From positions 1 through 64,000 of the forward strand of contig JAZLJD010000023.1 of the NCBI GenBank assembly GCA_045617725.1: a stretch of DNA of 64,000 bases, read 5' to 3'. Made by a program: the position numbers and the translations under genes. The number at the start of each line of letters is the position of its first letter. Position 1 is the first letter of the stretch. The notes below the pieces were generated by a model. It saw only the letters and a program-made list of their open reading frames with translations, searched no databases and had not been told where the DNA came from. Of the stretch, positions 1-8,432 are shown piece by piece. This DNA is from JAZLJD01 sp045617725. Its GTDB lineage: Bacteria > Bacillota > Clostridia > Lachnospirales > Lachnospiraceae.

Positions 1-130
1 CCCCCTCAAGATGAGATATCCCAGATTTTAAATCTGTAAGACCCCTTGAAGACGACGAGGTTGATAGGGCCAAGGTGTAAGTGCAGTAATGCATTCAGCT
101 GATGGTCACTAATAGGTCGAGGGCTTATCC
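1..130 (+). rRNA. 23S ribosomal RNA, 3' end (partial)
   Basis: The window opens inside a 23S rRNA gene. Positions 48-130 carry the conserved 3' terminal region: the GACGACGAGGTTGATAGG block, a GTAAGTGCAGTAATGCATTCAGC segment typical of clostridial 23S, then ACTAATAGGTCGAGGGCTTA at the 3' end. The 5' part lies outside the window. The exact mature end, near 130, is estimated from the family pattern. tRNA genes follow directly and no 5S rRNA is visible between them and the 23S. Confidence 0.9.
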
Positions 131-192
131 TAGTTGGTTTAGAATGGTTGTTAAAGAGTTCATGTATTCGATTTTCAGGGTATACTGAATAA

Positions 193-264
193 TCCTCGAT
201 AGCTCAATGGTAGAGCACTCGGCTGTTAACCGAGTTGTTGTAGGTTCGAGCCCTACTCGGGGAG
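193..264 (+). tRNA. tRNA-Asn (anticodon GTT)
   Basis: A complete 72-nt cloverleaf. The acceptor arm TCCTCGA pairs with TCGGGGA, followed by discriminator G. The D arm is AGCTCAATGGTAGAGC, the anticodon arm ACTCGGCTGTTAACCGAGT has anticodon GTT, and the T arm contains GGTTCGAGCC. The 3' CCA is not encoded. It lies about 60 nt downstream of the 23S end and is probably part of the same transcript. Confidence 0.97.
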
Positions 265-304
265 TTGGTAATAAGAACGCTGTTGCGTTTCTTTTTTGAT
301 ATAA

Positions 305-375
305 GGCGACATAGCCAAGTGGTAAGGCACAGGTCTGCAACACCTCGATCACCAGTTCAAATCTGGTTGTCGCCT
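305..375 (+). tRNA. tRNA-Cys (anticodon GCA)
   Basis: A complete 71-nt cloverleaf. The acceptor stem GGCGACA pairs with TGTCGCC, followed by discriminator T. The anticodon loop has GCA within CAGGTCTGCAACACCT, and the T arm is CCAGTTCAAATCTGG. No CCA is encoded. It follows tRNA-Asn by 40 nt and is closed by a terminator just downstream. Confidence 0.97.
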
Positions 376-407
376 CTAAATCTCATCCAAGCGGGTGAGA
401 TTTTTTA
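376..407 (+). terminator. Rho-independent terminator of the rRNA/tRNA transcript
   Basis: AAATCTCA and TGAGATTT form a stem around a short loop, followed by a T run (ATTTTTTAG). It sits directly after tRNA-Cys and probably ends the rRNA-tRNA unit. Confidence 0.85.
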
Positions 408-541
408 GTTATACTAAAATTATTTGCCATAATTGCGTATTTTTTTACTATGTTCTCAACTGTTAAGACAAGTGGGTCTGTTTATTATATACTCATTTTC
501 AGGGGGATCCATATAAGGAAGATTTGATAACTGTCCAGGAG

Positions 542-566
542 AACGCGCTGCTAGTCGGCGCGTTTT
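542..566 (+). terminator. GC-rich hairpin with T tail
   Basis: AACGCGC at 542-548 pairs with GCGCGTT at 558-564, followed by a short T run. It looks like a weak intrinsic terminator, although no gene is recognised immediately upstream of it. Confidence 0.5.
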
Positions 567-574
567 CCGTTTGT

Positions 575-690
575 TATGGCAACGAGCCAAGTGGACACCG
601 CGCTTGCGCAGGTGGACATTTGGCGACTGCTAATCATCGAGAAGGAGTCAGCCTACTCGATTGGCGACTGGTGAAGCCTGCCGGATTCCT
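575..690 (+). repeat. Dispersed intergenic repeat, copy A
   Basis: About 110 bp. The first half (GGCAACGAGCCAAGTGGACA, then GCGCTTGCGC and GACATTT) matches the reverse complement of 62345-62395 with few differences. Both copies end about 100 bp later in CCTGCCGG. The two copies lie in opposite orientation near the two ends of the window. Confidence 0.7.
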
Positions 691-764
691 TCTTGACAGA
701 ACCCAAATCACGGACTATTATTTAGATAGATTTCTAATTAGACAAATTTCTAAATACCTACCCC

Positions 765-895
765 GGCAGGGGGGGTAGAACCCGCACCGGTAGGCCGGGG
801 GTAGAACCCGCACCGGCAGGCCGGCGTAGAACCTGAACCGGCAGGCATTGAACCCGGCCGGTGGCCGGAAATTAAGCCCGCACCGGCAGGCCGGT
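765..895 (+). repeat. Degenerate tandem repeat, about 25-bp unit, five copies
   Basis: The unit is approximately GTAGAACCCGCACCGGCAGG followed by CCGG. Two near-identical copies at about 775-825 are followed by three more diverged ones at about 825-895 (GAACCTGAACCGGCAGGC, GAACCCGGCCGGTGGCCGG, AAGCCCGCACCGGCAGGCCGG). Each unit can form a small CCGGC/GCCGG hairpin. The array ends about 20 bp before the ribosome binding site of the ArsR-type gene, so it lies in its promoter or leader region. Confidence 0.85.
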
Positions 896-929
896 TTAGG
901 ACAGAGCACAAATTCAGGAGGTGTCAGAT

Positions 930-1214
930 ATGGCGTTTGCAGAAACCTTCAAAGCGCTTTCGGACCCTGCGAGACGGGAAATTTTGATGTTACTTCGGTC
1001 AGGTCGATTGTCGGCCGGAGACATAGGCAGTCATTTTGACATGACGGGAGCCACCGTTTCCTACCATCTCAGCATTCTGAAGAAAGCGGACCTTATTTAC
1101 GAGGAACGAGAGAAGAACTTTATTTTTTATCACTTGAACACTTCGGTAGTGGATGAAGTAATGTTATGGCTGTCATCACTCAGCGGGAAGGAGCCTCACA
1201 ATGGACAAGATTAA
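930..1214 (+). CDS. ArsR/SdpR-family winged-helix autorepressor
   Basis: A 94-residue DNA-binding protein made of a single ArsR-type winged helix. The start MAFAETFKALSDPARREIL is the classic ArsR N-terminus. The recognition-helix region (DMTGATVSYHLSILKKADLI) and the wing (EEREKNFIFYHLN) follow. It has no metal-binding CxC motif, so it fits the SdpR subgroup better than metal sensors. ATG at 930 is chosen because AGGAGGT at 916-922 is correctly spaced; an upstream GTG at 921 would overlap that site. The gene overlaps the next one (SdpI-like) by 14 nt. In Bacillus, SdpR represses sdpRI and is held at the membrane by SdpI when toxin is present; a similar sensing role here is inference. Confidence 0.88.
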   Translation: MAFAETFKALSDPARREILMLLRSGRLSAGDIGSHFDMTGATVSYHLSILKKADLIYEEREKNFIFYHLNTSVVDEVMLWLSSLSGKEPHNGQD

Positions 1215-1917
1215 AGAGAACAAAACAACCGTTATCGCCACCTTGTTAGTAGCACTTGTGCCGATGATTGTAGGTATCTGCCTTTGGAACCAAATGCCGG
1301 ATACGATTGCCACACATTTTGGCTCGGACGGTACGGCCAACGGATGGAACTCGAAGGGCTTTGCCGTGTATGGCCTGCCACTGATTCTACTGGCAGCCCA
1401 GGTCGTAATGATTATTATCATGGCAACAGACCCGTCGAAGAAGGGCATCAGCGACCGATTATTTAGGATTATCCTTTGGTTTATGCCACTTGTTTCCGTG
1501 TATTGCTGTGTCGGAATTTACGCGGTAGCAGTGAAGGGGGAAGACTACAGCATGTCCCTGTTCGGCTACAATTTCTGCCTGATTCTGATCGGCGTCGTCC
1601 TGATGGTTTTTGGCAACGCATTACCGAAGGCCAGACTGAATTACTCCTTTGGAATTCGGGTAGGCTGGACACTAAGCAGTACCAAAAACTGGGAGGCAAC
1701 CCATCGTTTCGGCTCCTATATCATGTTTGCCGGCGGCTTCCTTATTTTCATTCTGGGTGTTGTAGCTACTTTCGTATCCATGGATCGAATTTTAGGATGG
1801 CTTTCCATCGCCGCCATCACGATTGTAATGATTGTGGTGATGACCCTTTATTCTTACATTTACTATCTGAGACACAAAAATGATCCCGATTACAATAATA
1901 CGGAGGAACAGGAATGA
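1201..1917 (+). CDS. SdpI-family immunity/sensor membrane protein
   Basis: 238 residues with about six hydrophobic membrane segments. The N-terminal part has the DUF1648 signature (WNQMPDTIATHFGSDGTANGW) after the first membrane helix. The C-terminal half has the SdpI-type segment (LNYSFGIRVGWTLSSTKNWEATHRFG). In Bacillus subtilis SdpI confers immunity to the SdpC killing factor and sequesters SdpR. It overlaps the upstream regulator by 14 nt and shares an ATGA overlap with the CPBP gene, so the three genes are co-translated. No sdpABC toxin genes are in the window, so it may act as an orphan immunity or signalling protein. Confidence 0.9.
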   Translation: MDKIKENKTTVIATLLVALVPMIVGICLWNQMPDTIATHFGSDGTANGWNSKGFAVYGLPLILLAAQVVMIIIMATDPSKKGISDRLFRIILWFMPLVSVYCCVGIYAVAVKGEDYSMSLFGYNFCLILIGVVLMVFGNALPKARLNYSFGIRVGWTLSSTKNWEATHRFGSYIMFAGGFLIFILGVVATFVSMDRILGWLSIAAITIVMIVVMTLYSYIYYLRHKNDPDYNNTEEQE

Positions 1918-2831
1918 CTTACGACAAAAAGAAACTGATTAAGTATCTGATATGGACCTTTGCCCTTTCATGGGTGCTGCAGGCAGGTGCAATTGTCTGC
2001 GTTTATGCAGGAATTAAGCCGGCGTTTAACGCACTTCTTACGCTTGCCATGTTTACGCCCATGATAGCAACCTTAATTGTAAAGGCACCCTTTAAGGTGA
2101 TGGGCTTCGTGCCCCGCTGGAAGGGACTTTTCAAGTATATCCTGATGGCCTGGCTGCTTCCGATAGCCCTCATAATTCTGGGCACTATCGTGTACTTCCT
2201 CGTGTTCCCGGATCAGTTTTCTCCTTCCGGCGAGTACCTGCAGGCGGTACTCGGAGAGACAGTCATCGAGCAGATGAATGCCGTTCATATGCCCATCGAG
2301 ACAATGATTGTGATTCAGATTCTGCAGGGCATCTTCCTGTCCCCTATCGTGAATGCGATTCCTTCCTTGGGCGAAGAAGCAGGCTGGCGAGGATTTATGT
2401 ATCCGCAGCTTAAGCTTCGGTTCGGAAAGTTCCGCGGCCGTATCTATGGCGGCTTAATTTGGGGAGTATGGCATTTCCCGGTAATTATATTCGCCGGCTA
2501 TGAGTACGGAGTAAGTTATATCGGCGCTCCCTACTTGGGACCGATTGCCATGCTGGTGTTCACGATTTCCGTTGGTATTCTGCTTGACGATATCGAAGAG
2601 AAGAGTCGGTGCATCTGGCTCCCTGCCGTGGCTCACGGCGTAATCAATGGTTTTGCGGCAGCATCCACCATGCTCAGCACCATGGCTCACTTGGAAGAGC
2701 GTATGATTTTTGGCCCCGTATGTGTCGGCCTTGTAGGCGGAAGCTTCTTCGTGGTATACGCCGTTTACATTCTGATTCGAGACCGAAAGAAGGACATCTT
2801 CACAATCACAAACGAGGATTTCATTCAGTAG
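1914..2831 (+). CDS. CPBP-family intramembrane glutamic endopeptidase (Abi)
   Basis: 305 residues, about eight membrane segments. The CPBP catalytic motifs are present: EExxxR as GEEAGWRGF (Glu154-Glu155), a second motif around GGLIWGVWHFP, and a third around AVAHGVINGF. Members include CAAX-prenyl-type proteases and bacteriocin self-immunity proteins, which act within the membrane. The ATG overlaps the stop of the SdpI gene (ATGA), tying it to the immunity operon. The substrate is unknown. The pairing with sdpRI supports a role in protection against, or processing of, membrane-active peptides; this is inference. Confidence 0.9.
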   Translation: MTYDKKKLIKYLIWTFALSWVLQAGAIVCVYAGIKPAFNALLTLAMFTPMIATLIVKAPFKVMGFVPRWKGLFKYILMAWLLPIALIILGTIVYFLVFPDQFSPSGEYLQAVLGETVIEQMNAVHMPIETMIVIQILQGIFLSPIVNAIPSLGEEAGWRGFMYPQLKLRFGKFRGRIYGGLIWGVWHFPVIIFAGYEYGVSYIGAPYLGPIAMLVFTISVGILLDDIEEKSRCIWLPAVAHGVINGFAAASTMLSTMAHLEERMIFGPVCVGLVGGSFFVVYAVYILIRDRKKDIFTITNEDFIQ

Positions 2832-2837
2832 AGTCCG

Positions 2838-2873
2838 GCCCTCTTTGCCTTCACGGCAGAGAGGGCTTTTTTC
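2838..2873 (+). terminator. Terminator of the sdpRI-CPBP operon
   Basis: GCCCTCTTTGCC pairs with GGCAGAGAGGGC around TTCAC, followed by TTTTTTC. A strong intrinsic terminator immediately after the CPBP stop codon. Confidence 0.92.
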
Positions 2874-2937
2874 TTTCCATTTTTCACGGTTCGTGATAAT
2901 ATTATCTTGTATTTTTATGCTATTTGGGAGGAATCTC

Positions 2938-5900
2938 GTGGACAAAAACGAATCCATCGAACAATTACATATTCTGGATACCGCAGTGGAGGGAGATACT
3001 GCGGCGTCTATAGCTGTGTCACCGCTTCTTGCCTACGGCGAGGACGATACGAGACTGCTGATGACTCATAATTCCTACGAGGTGCTGAAGGCATATTCAC
3101 CGCTTCGCCGGAATCTTTTGGATTTTCTCGATGAAGGGGTCCAAAGGACCGAAGAGGTGCTCGAAGTTGCTGCCGGTTGCGGCGGACTGACGGGGCTTCT
3201 GCTTGACAGATATGCCTCCGTTACTTCGCTGACCGCTTCCGTGGAGGAAGCAAGGGTCCTTGTAAGCCGCTTTAAGAATCCGCTTCTTAAGGTGTATGCG
3301 GGTACGCTTTTTAGGCTCCCGAAGGATTTGACCTTTGATTGTATTATTGTTCCGGGTCTTAAGGAGTTCATTTTGGATGAACAGAATGCAGATGCCGGGG
3401 CACTTATAAAAGAACTGGGGAACCGTCTTAGAGATGGCGGCCGCCTTATCCTGGCTGTGGACAATAAAAATGCTCTCAAGTACTGGGCCGGTCTTAAGGA
3501 GAATATGAGTGGACGCGAGCTGTGCGGCCCCTATGCCTTCGGACAGAACGTTCCCGGAAGCTGCCTGAAATCCGAAGTGGAAGGATACATTCAAAACGGC
3601 GGCTTTTCCGTAGAGGAAATCTATTATCCCTTCCCCGACTATTCCTTCCCGATCGTGCTGTATTCGGAGGAATACCTTCCGAAGCCCGGCAACCTGGAAC
3701 TTACGGATTACAACTTTGATAGCAAGCGTTATTTATATTTCGACGAGAATCAGGCGTACAATTCCCTGATTGAAGCCGGACAGTTTAAGGAATTCTGCAG
3801 CAGTTTTCTGTATGTACTTAAAAAGGGTGAGGGGCGCTCCATAAAGGCTACGGAGCAAAGAACAATCTACTCGAAGTTTAACAGCCTTCGAAGCCCGCAG
3901 TTCCAAATCGGAACCCGGATGTTTGAAGCAGGTGGCCGGCGTTATGTGGAGAAAAAGGCTCTTTCCGAGGAGGCCTGTGCCCACATACAGAGCCTTAAGG
4001 ATTCGTACGAGAAGAACCTTACGCTGTATAAGAATATCAAGCCGCTTTGCGGCGAGGTGGGACCTTCGTCCGTGATTTATCCCTGCCTCCGCGGCGAGAG
4101 TGCACGCGACATTTTGAAGGAGCGACTTAAGAATAAAGAGGGACAGGAGATTCTTCGAATTATCGATGAATTCTACCGGGAGACCTTTGCGTACAACGAG
4201 GAGCTGCTCTGCGAGTTTGAGAATTCCGATGCGTTCTCGGTTGTTTTTGGCACCAGAATCTCGGAACCGATGCAGGCACTTCCGTACGCGGACATCGACA
4301 TCATCTTTGACAATATTATTAAGACGGGGGATTCCTATACCGCCTTTGACTACGAGTGGACCTTCCCGTTTAAGATCCCCGTCGAATTCATCCGGTATCG
4401 TATGATGTACCGCTATTACTACAGCGAGCGGGCTCGGTTTGCGGAAGTCTTTTCGGAGGACGAATTCTTAGAAGGCCTCGGCTTTGACGAAGTGCACCGC
4501 AGGCTTTATGCATCCATGGAGCTTTCCTTCCAGTACTACGTGTACGGCGCGAACTGCCGCTATGTATATACGCAGCGGTACCTGAAAAAGTGCGTGAATA
4601 TTCCGAAGATGCGCGCGGAATTTGGAGACCTTGACGATCTCATTGCCCGCAAGGATGCCGAGCTTCGCACGAAGGAGCAGGAGTATACGGAACTTAAGAC
4701 CATCTACGAGAACACGATTCATTCCAGAAGTTACAAGGTTGGTGCCCCGCTTCGTGCGGCCAAAAACCTTTTAAGAAAAATGTGGCACCGCGTCGGAGCG
4801 ATGAGCATGAAGAATCCGCTTCGTTACCTGATTCGCCTTTTGGCCTTTATGCTTGCCAAGGGGCCGAAACGCGGGATTCAGTGCATTCGTGCGGAATACA
4901 GCCGTGACAGCCGGGAAATCCCCGCATCCTACTTTGTTCTTTCCGAGGAGGAACTTAAGAAACAGAGAGAAGCTGCCTTCCCTTACATGCCCGTGATTTC
5001 CATCCTGGTGCCGCTCTACAATACACCGGAGCGGTTCCTTCGGGAGATGATAGAATCCGTCACCTCGCAGACCTACGGCAAGTGGCAGCTGTGCCTTGCA
5101 GACGGCTCGGATGAGGCTCATTCCTTCGTTGAACGCATTGTGAAGGAATATCAGGCAACGGATGACCGTATCCTGTATGAGCGCCTTACCGGGAATGGCG
5201 GTATTTCGAAGAATACGAATGCCTGCCTTTCGATGGCAACCGGCGATTTCATCGGACTTTTTGATCATGACGACCTGCTTTGCGCAAATGCTCTTTACGA
5301 GATTGTTTCCGCAATGAACAAAAATCCGAAAGCGGAAGCATTTTACACAGACGAAGATAAGCTTGTTTACAATGCCAAAAACAATACCTGCCGTTTTACG
5401 GAACCGCATTTAAAGCCGGACTTTAACCTTAGTCTTTTGCGCAGCGTGAACTATATATGCCACTTCTTTGTGGTGCGTCGTTCCATTGCCGTATCCTTGG
5501 GCGGTTTCCGAAGCGAGTTTGACGGGGCCCAGGACTATGATTTCATCCTGCGGTGCACCGAGCAGGCGAGATGCACGGAGCATGTGGACCGCATCCTGTA
5601 TCATTGGCGTATCCACGAGGGCTCTACGGCGATGCGCCCCGAAAGCAAGGAATATTGCTATGAAGCAGGGCGAAAAGCCATCGAGGCACACCTCGAACGT
5701 TGCGGCACAATCGGAAGTGTCAGCCGCACGAAGTATCCCGGCTATTATTCCGTGCATTATGCCCTTTCCACGCATCCGCTTGTGTCCATTCTGATTCCGA
5801 ACAAGGACCAGAAGGAGACGCTTGCGACCTGCGTCGATTCCATTTTGGCACATACGAGCTATGAGAATTACGAGATTCTGATCATTGAGAATAATTCGAC

Positions 5901-6603
5901 CACGGAGGAAATCTTTGCTTACTACAAGGAACTTGAGAAGAACGAGCGGATTCGAATCGTAACCTATAAGGATATTTTCAATTACTCGAAGATTAACAAT
6001 TTCGGCGCACGCTACGCGCGCGGAGAGTATCTTCTGCTTCTTAATAACGATATTGAAGTAACGGAGGATTCATGGCTTACGGAGATGCTTTCGGCCTGCA
6101 TGCAGCCGGGCGTCGGTATCGTCGGTGCCAGACTTTTGTATCCGGACAGAACCATTCAGCACGGTGGTGTGATCGTCGGCCTCGGGGGTGTTGCCGGCCA
6201 TGCCTTCCATGCTCTTTCCGAGGATGATCCGGGATACTTTGGCAGAGCCTTCGTAAAACAGGAAGTAACCGCCGTTACGGCCGCCTGCCTTTTGGTACGC
6301 CGCAGCGTGTACGAGGAACTCGGCGGCCTGGAGGAGAAGCTGCGTGTCGCCTTTAACGACATTGATTTTTGCCTGCGCGTGTTCTATGCGGGCTACAAAA
6401 TCATCTACAATCCGGACGCAACGCTCATCCATTACGAGAGCAAGACCCGCGGTTACGAGGATACACCCGAGAAGATTGCCAGATTCAAAACGGAAATCGA
6501 TTTCATGCAGGAACGCCACGCGGCCATTTTGGAACAGGGCGATCCGAACTACAACCGGAATCTGTCCATGACCTACTCTTACCGGGTGGAATTGGTACAA
6601 TAG
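2938..6603 (+). CDS. Fused SAM-methyltransferase and tandem family-2 glycosyltransferase
   Basis: A 1221-residue three-part protein for cell-surface glycan synthesis. Residues about 30-230 form a class I methyltransferase fold (glycine-rich EVAAGCGGLTGLLLD). A middle segment (about 290-640) has no clear call and ends in a charged coiled-coil-like stretch. Two GT-A domains follow: the first from about residue 680 (PVISILVPLYNTPERFL, LFDHDDLL as the DxD-type motif), the second from about 945 (PLVSILIPNKDQKETL, LLLNNDIEV, FNDIDFCLRVFYAG). The second resembles rhamnosyltransferases of O-antigen/rhamnan synthesis. GTG at 2938 is chosen because GGGAGGA lies 6 nt upstream; an ATG in frame at 2845 sits inside the preceding terminator. 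Confidence 0.85.
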   Translation: MDKNESIEQLHILDTAVEGDTAASIAVSPLLAYGEDDTRLLMTHNSYEVLKAYSPLRRNLLDFLDEGVQRTEEVLEVAAGCGGLTGLLLDRYASVTSLTASVEEARVLVSRFKNPLLKVYAGTLFRLPKDLTFDCIIVPGLKEFILDEQNADAGALIKELGNRLRDGGRLILAVDNKNALKYWAGLKENMSGRELCGPYAFGQNVPGSCLKSEVEGYIQNGGFSVEEIYYPFPDYSFPIVLYSEEYLPKPGNLELTDYNFDSKRYLYFDENQAYNSLIEAGQFKEFCSSFLYVLKKGEGRSIKATEQRTIYSKFNSLRSPQFQIGTRMFEAGGRRYVEKKALSEEACAHIQSLKDSYEKNLTLYKNIKPLCGEVGPSSVIYPCLRGESARDILKERLKNKEGQEILRIIDEFYRETFAYNEELLCEFENSDAFSVVFGTRISEPMQALPYADIDIIFDNIIKTGDSYTAFDYEWTFPFKIPVEFIRYRMMYRYYYSERARFAEVFSEDEFLEGLGFDEVHRRLYASMELSFQYYVYGANCRYVYTQRYLKKCVNIPKMRAEFGDLDDLIARKDAELRTKEQEYTELKTIYENTIHSRSYKVGAPLRAAKNLLRKMWHRVGAMSMKNPLRYLIRLLAFMLAKGPKRGIQCIRAEYSRDSREIPASYFVLSEEELKKQREAAFPYMPVISILVPLYNTPERFLREMIESVTSQTYGKWQLCLADGSDEAHSFVERIVKEYQATDDRILYERLTGNGGISKNTNACLSMATGDFIGLFDHDDLLCANALYEIVSAMNKNPKAEAFYTDEDKLVYNAKNNTCRFTEPHLKPDFNLSLLRSVNYICHFFVVRRSIAVSLGGFRSEFDGAQDYDFILRCTEQARCTEHVDRILYHWRIHEGSTAMRPESKEYCYEAGRKAIEAHLERCGTIGSVSRTKYPGYYSVHYALSTHPLVSILIPNKDQKETLATCVDSILAHTSYENYEILIIENNSTTEEIFAYYKELEKNERIRIVTYKDIFNYSKINNFGARYARGEYLLLLNNDIEVTEDSWLTEMLSACMQPGVGIVGARLLYPDRTIQHGGVIVGLGGVAGHAFHALSEDDPGYFGRAFVKQEVTAVTAACLLVRRSVYEELGGLEEKLRVAFNDIDFCLRVFYAGYKIIYNPDATLIHYESKTRGYEDTPEKIARFKTEIDFMQERHAAILEQGDPNYNRNLSMTYSYRVELVQ

Positions 6604-6631
6604 TACATTAATTGGGATTTGGGACAACAAA

Positions 6632-8410
6632 ATGAAGAAGTTTTTGAAGTTTATTCGATACGGGCATTTCAATACGGAAGATGAAGTGGAAACCAGCGTG
6701 TATTCCATTGAAAGCTCTATCACGGGGACGCAGGTCGTTTTGATCAGCGCTGTGATTTTGGAGGCGTATTTCTTCCTGCTTTCCCTGACGGGCGGCGCAA
6801 CCTTTTTGGATGACAGGCTTCGCTACAGAATATGTTATCTGGCATTGCTTCTGTGTGCTTCCTTTAGCTTGATTTTAGTCGGCTACGCCAAAAAGAACCT
6901 TTCAGAGCGTTACAAAATCATCGAGGTCGTCTACAACATCTGTACGGTGTTTCTTTTGGCCTGGGCTTTGTGCATTACCTATTTTGACAGGCAGAAGTAC
7001 GGTGCGGTCAGTGCTATTTTAATCATGACATTTATGATGACGGTACCGGCCTTCCTCTATATCCATCCCGGACATTTGCTTGTGTACTTTTTGATAACCG
7101 ATGTGGCCATGTTCATCTTTTATGCGGGAACGAAGGAAACGGACCCCATGGCCGTAGCCAATATCATGAATTACGGCGTGTTTTGCATTATATCCCTAAT
7201 CGCCGGGGAGGCCATTTTGTACACCCGATATTCGTACCTGCAGAAATCGCGGCAGCAGGTCATTATGGCGGAACGTGCCAGGTGCGCCAATGAGGCCAAG
7301 GTTGCTTACATTTCGAACCTCTCCCATGAAATCCGTACACCGCTCAACGCCATTTTGGGTATGAACGAAATGATTATGTCGGAGGAAATTTCCCCCGCGG
7401 CCATGACCTATTGTGCGGATATTGATTCAGCGGGACGGGAAATGAAGCGGCTGGTTAACGATATGCTGGATTTCACAAGGCTTGAGGCGGGCAGGTTCTC
7501 CATCGAGAATCACCCCTATTCCATCGGAAAGATGGCGGAGAGCATCCATGATATCGTCTGTGTTTTGGCAGAAGAAAAGAAACTTAAGTTCCATATGATT
7601 CTGGATGATGACCTTCCGAGACGCCTTATCGGGGATGAAAACCTCATAAAGCGAGTTGTTTTGAATCTTGCCAGCAATGCGGTGAAATATACAAACGCGG
7701 GCAGCGTAACCATCCGTTTTTCAAAGCTTATGGAAGATACAAATCCCCAAAGCGACCGCATTATCCTGCGGGTTGATGTAATCGATACGGGCATCGGAAT
7801 TCAGAAAGAGAATACGAAAGACCTGTTTGAGGCCTTTACCCGCATTAGAAACGGCGAGAACCACATCGAAGGAAGCGGTCTGGGCCTTGCAATCTGCAAG
7901 AGCTTTGTGGAGCTGATGGACGGTACCATCGCAATCAATTCCGTGTACGGCGAGGGTTCCACCTTCTACTTTGAAATCCCGCAGTACATTGCGCCCCTTA
8001 CGGACAGTCACAGCACCGTTCTTACGGGAGAGGGAGCAGTGGGAAACCTTGATTTGAGCGGACGCAGAATCCTGGTCGTTGATGATTCCCCCGTGAATAC
8101 GAAGCTTTTGGAGCTCATGCTGAAGGACACGGGTGCCGTGATTCAAATTGCCGATAACGGCGAAAGAGCACTGGAAATCATAAAGGAACAGGAGCTGGAT
8201 CTTGTACTGATGGACTACAGGATGCCGGGTATGGACGGTGTTACGGCGGTTTCCATGATACGTACCATGGAGAAGACCATGACCCTGCCGGTGATTGCGG
8301 TATCCGGTGATACGGAACATGTGCAGTTTGTCGAAGAAGGCTTTACGGATGTTCTCAATAAGCCGTTTACCATGGAAGAGCTTTACAATATGATGAAAAA
8401 ATATCTTTAA
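6632..8410 (+). CDS. Hybrid sensor histidine kinase/response regulator
   Basis: 592 residues. The N-terminal 200 residues contain about six membrane helices with no large extracellular domain. A HisKA domain follows with phospho-acceptor His232 (SNLSHEIRTPLNAILG), then a HATPase_c domain with its N box (NLASNAVKYT) and G boxes (DTGIGI, GSGLGLAI). The C-terminal receiver domain (RRILVVDDSPVN, phospho-acceptor Asp528 in LMDYRMPGMDG) ends with a Lys in the NKPF motif. It lacks an HPt or DNA-binding output, so phosphate must be passed on by another protein. It lies 28 nt after the glycosyltransferase gene and just before an amidohydrolase gene; the signal is unknown. Confidence 0.93.
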   Translation: MKKFLKFIRYGHFNTEDEVETSVYSIESSITGTQVVLISAVILEAYFFLLSLTGGATFLDDRLRYRICYLALLLCASFSLILVGYAKKNLSERYKIIEVVYNICTVFLLAWALCITYFDRQKYGAVSAILIMTFMMTVPAFLYIHPGHLLVYFLITDVAMFIFYAGTKETDPMAVANIMNYGVFCIISLIAGEAILYTRYSYLQKSRQQVIMAERARCANEAKVAYISNLSHEIRTPLNAILGMNEMIMSEEISPAAMTYCADIDSAGREMKRLVNDMLDFTRLEAGRFSIENHPYSIGKMAESIHDIVCVLAEEKKLKFHMILDDDLPRRLIGDENLIKRVVLNLASNAVKYTNAGSVTIRFSKLMEDTNPQSDRIILRVDVIDTGIGIQKENTKDLFEAFTRIRNGENHIEGSGLGLAICKSFVELMDGTIAINSVYGEGSTFYFEIPQYIAPLTDSHSTVLTGEGAVGNLDLSGRRILVVDDSPVNTKLLELMLKDTGAVIQIADNGERALEIIKEQELDLVLMDYRMPGMDGVTAVSMIRTMEKTMTLPVIAVSGDTEHVQFVEEGFTDVLNKPFTMEELYNMMKKYL

Positions 8411-8432
8411 TAAATATCTTTAGGAGGGAAAA

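Larger units (their letters stand above)
408..929. other. Gene-free stretch upstream of the sdpR-like gene
   Basis: No convincing coding sequence is present; short open frames here lack homology-like features and ribosome binding sites. It contains a GC-rich hairpin at 542-566 (AACGCGC/GCGCGTT plus T's), a diverged copy of a repeat also present near 62290-62395, an AT-rich segment at 715-755, and five degenerate GC-rich tandem repeats at 765-895. The last leads directly into the ribosome binding site of the next gene. Confidence 0.7.

Noticed and set aside
765..895. Possible CRISPR array
   Set aside because: The units are contiguous, degenerate tandem repeats with no unique spacers and no cas genes nearby.
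524..909. Open frames on both strands in the 408-929 stretch as possible small genes
   Set aside because: They run through hairpins and tandem repeats, lack ribosome binding sites and encode Arg/Pro/Gly-rich sequence expected from GC-rich repeats.
2845..2937. Upstream ATG extension of the methyltransferase-glycosyltransferase protein
   Set aside because: The extension would start inside a strong terminator and lacks a ribosome binding site; GTG at 2938 has a good one.
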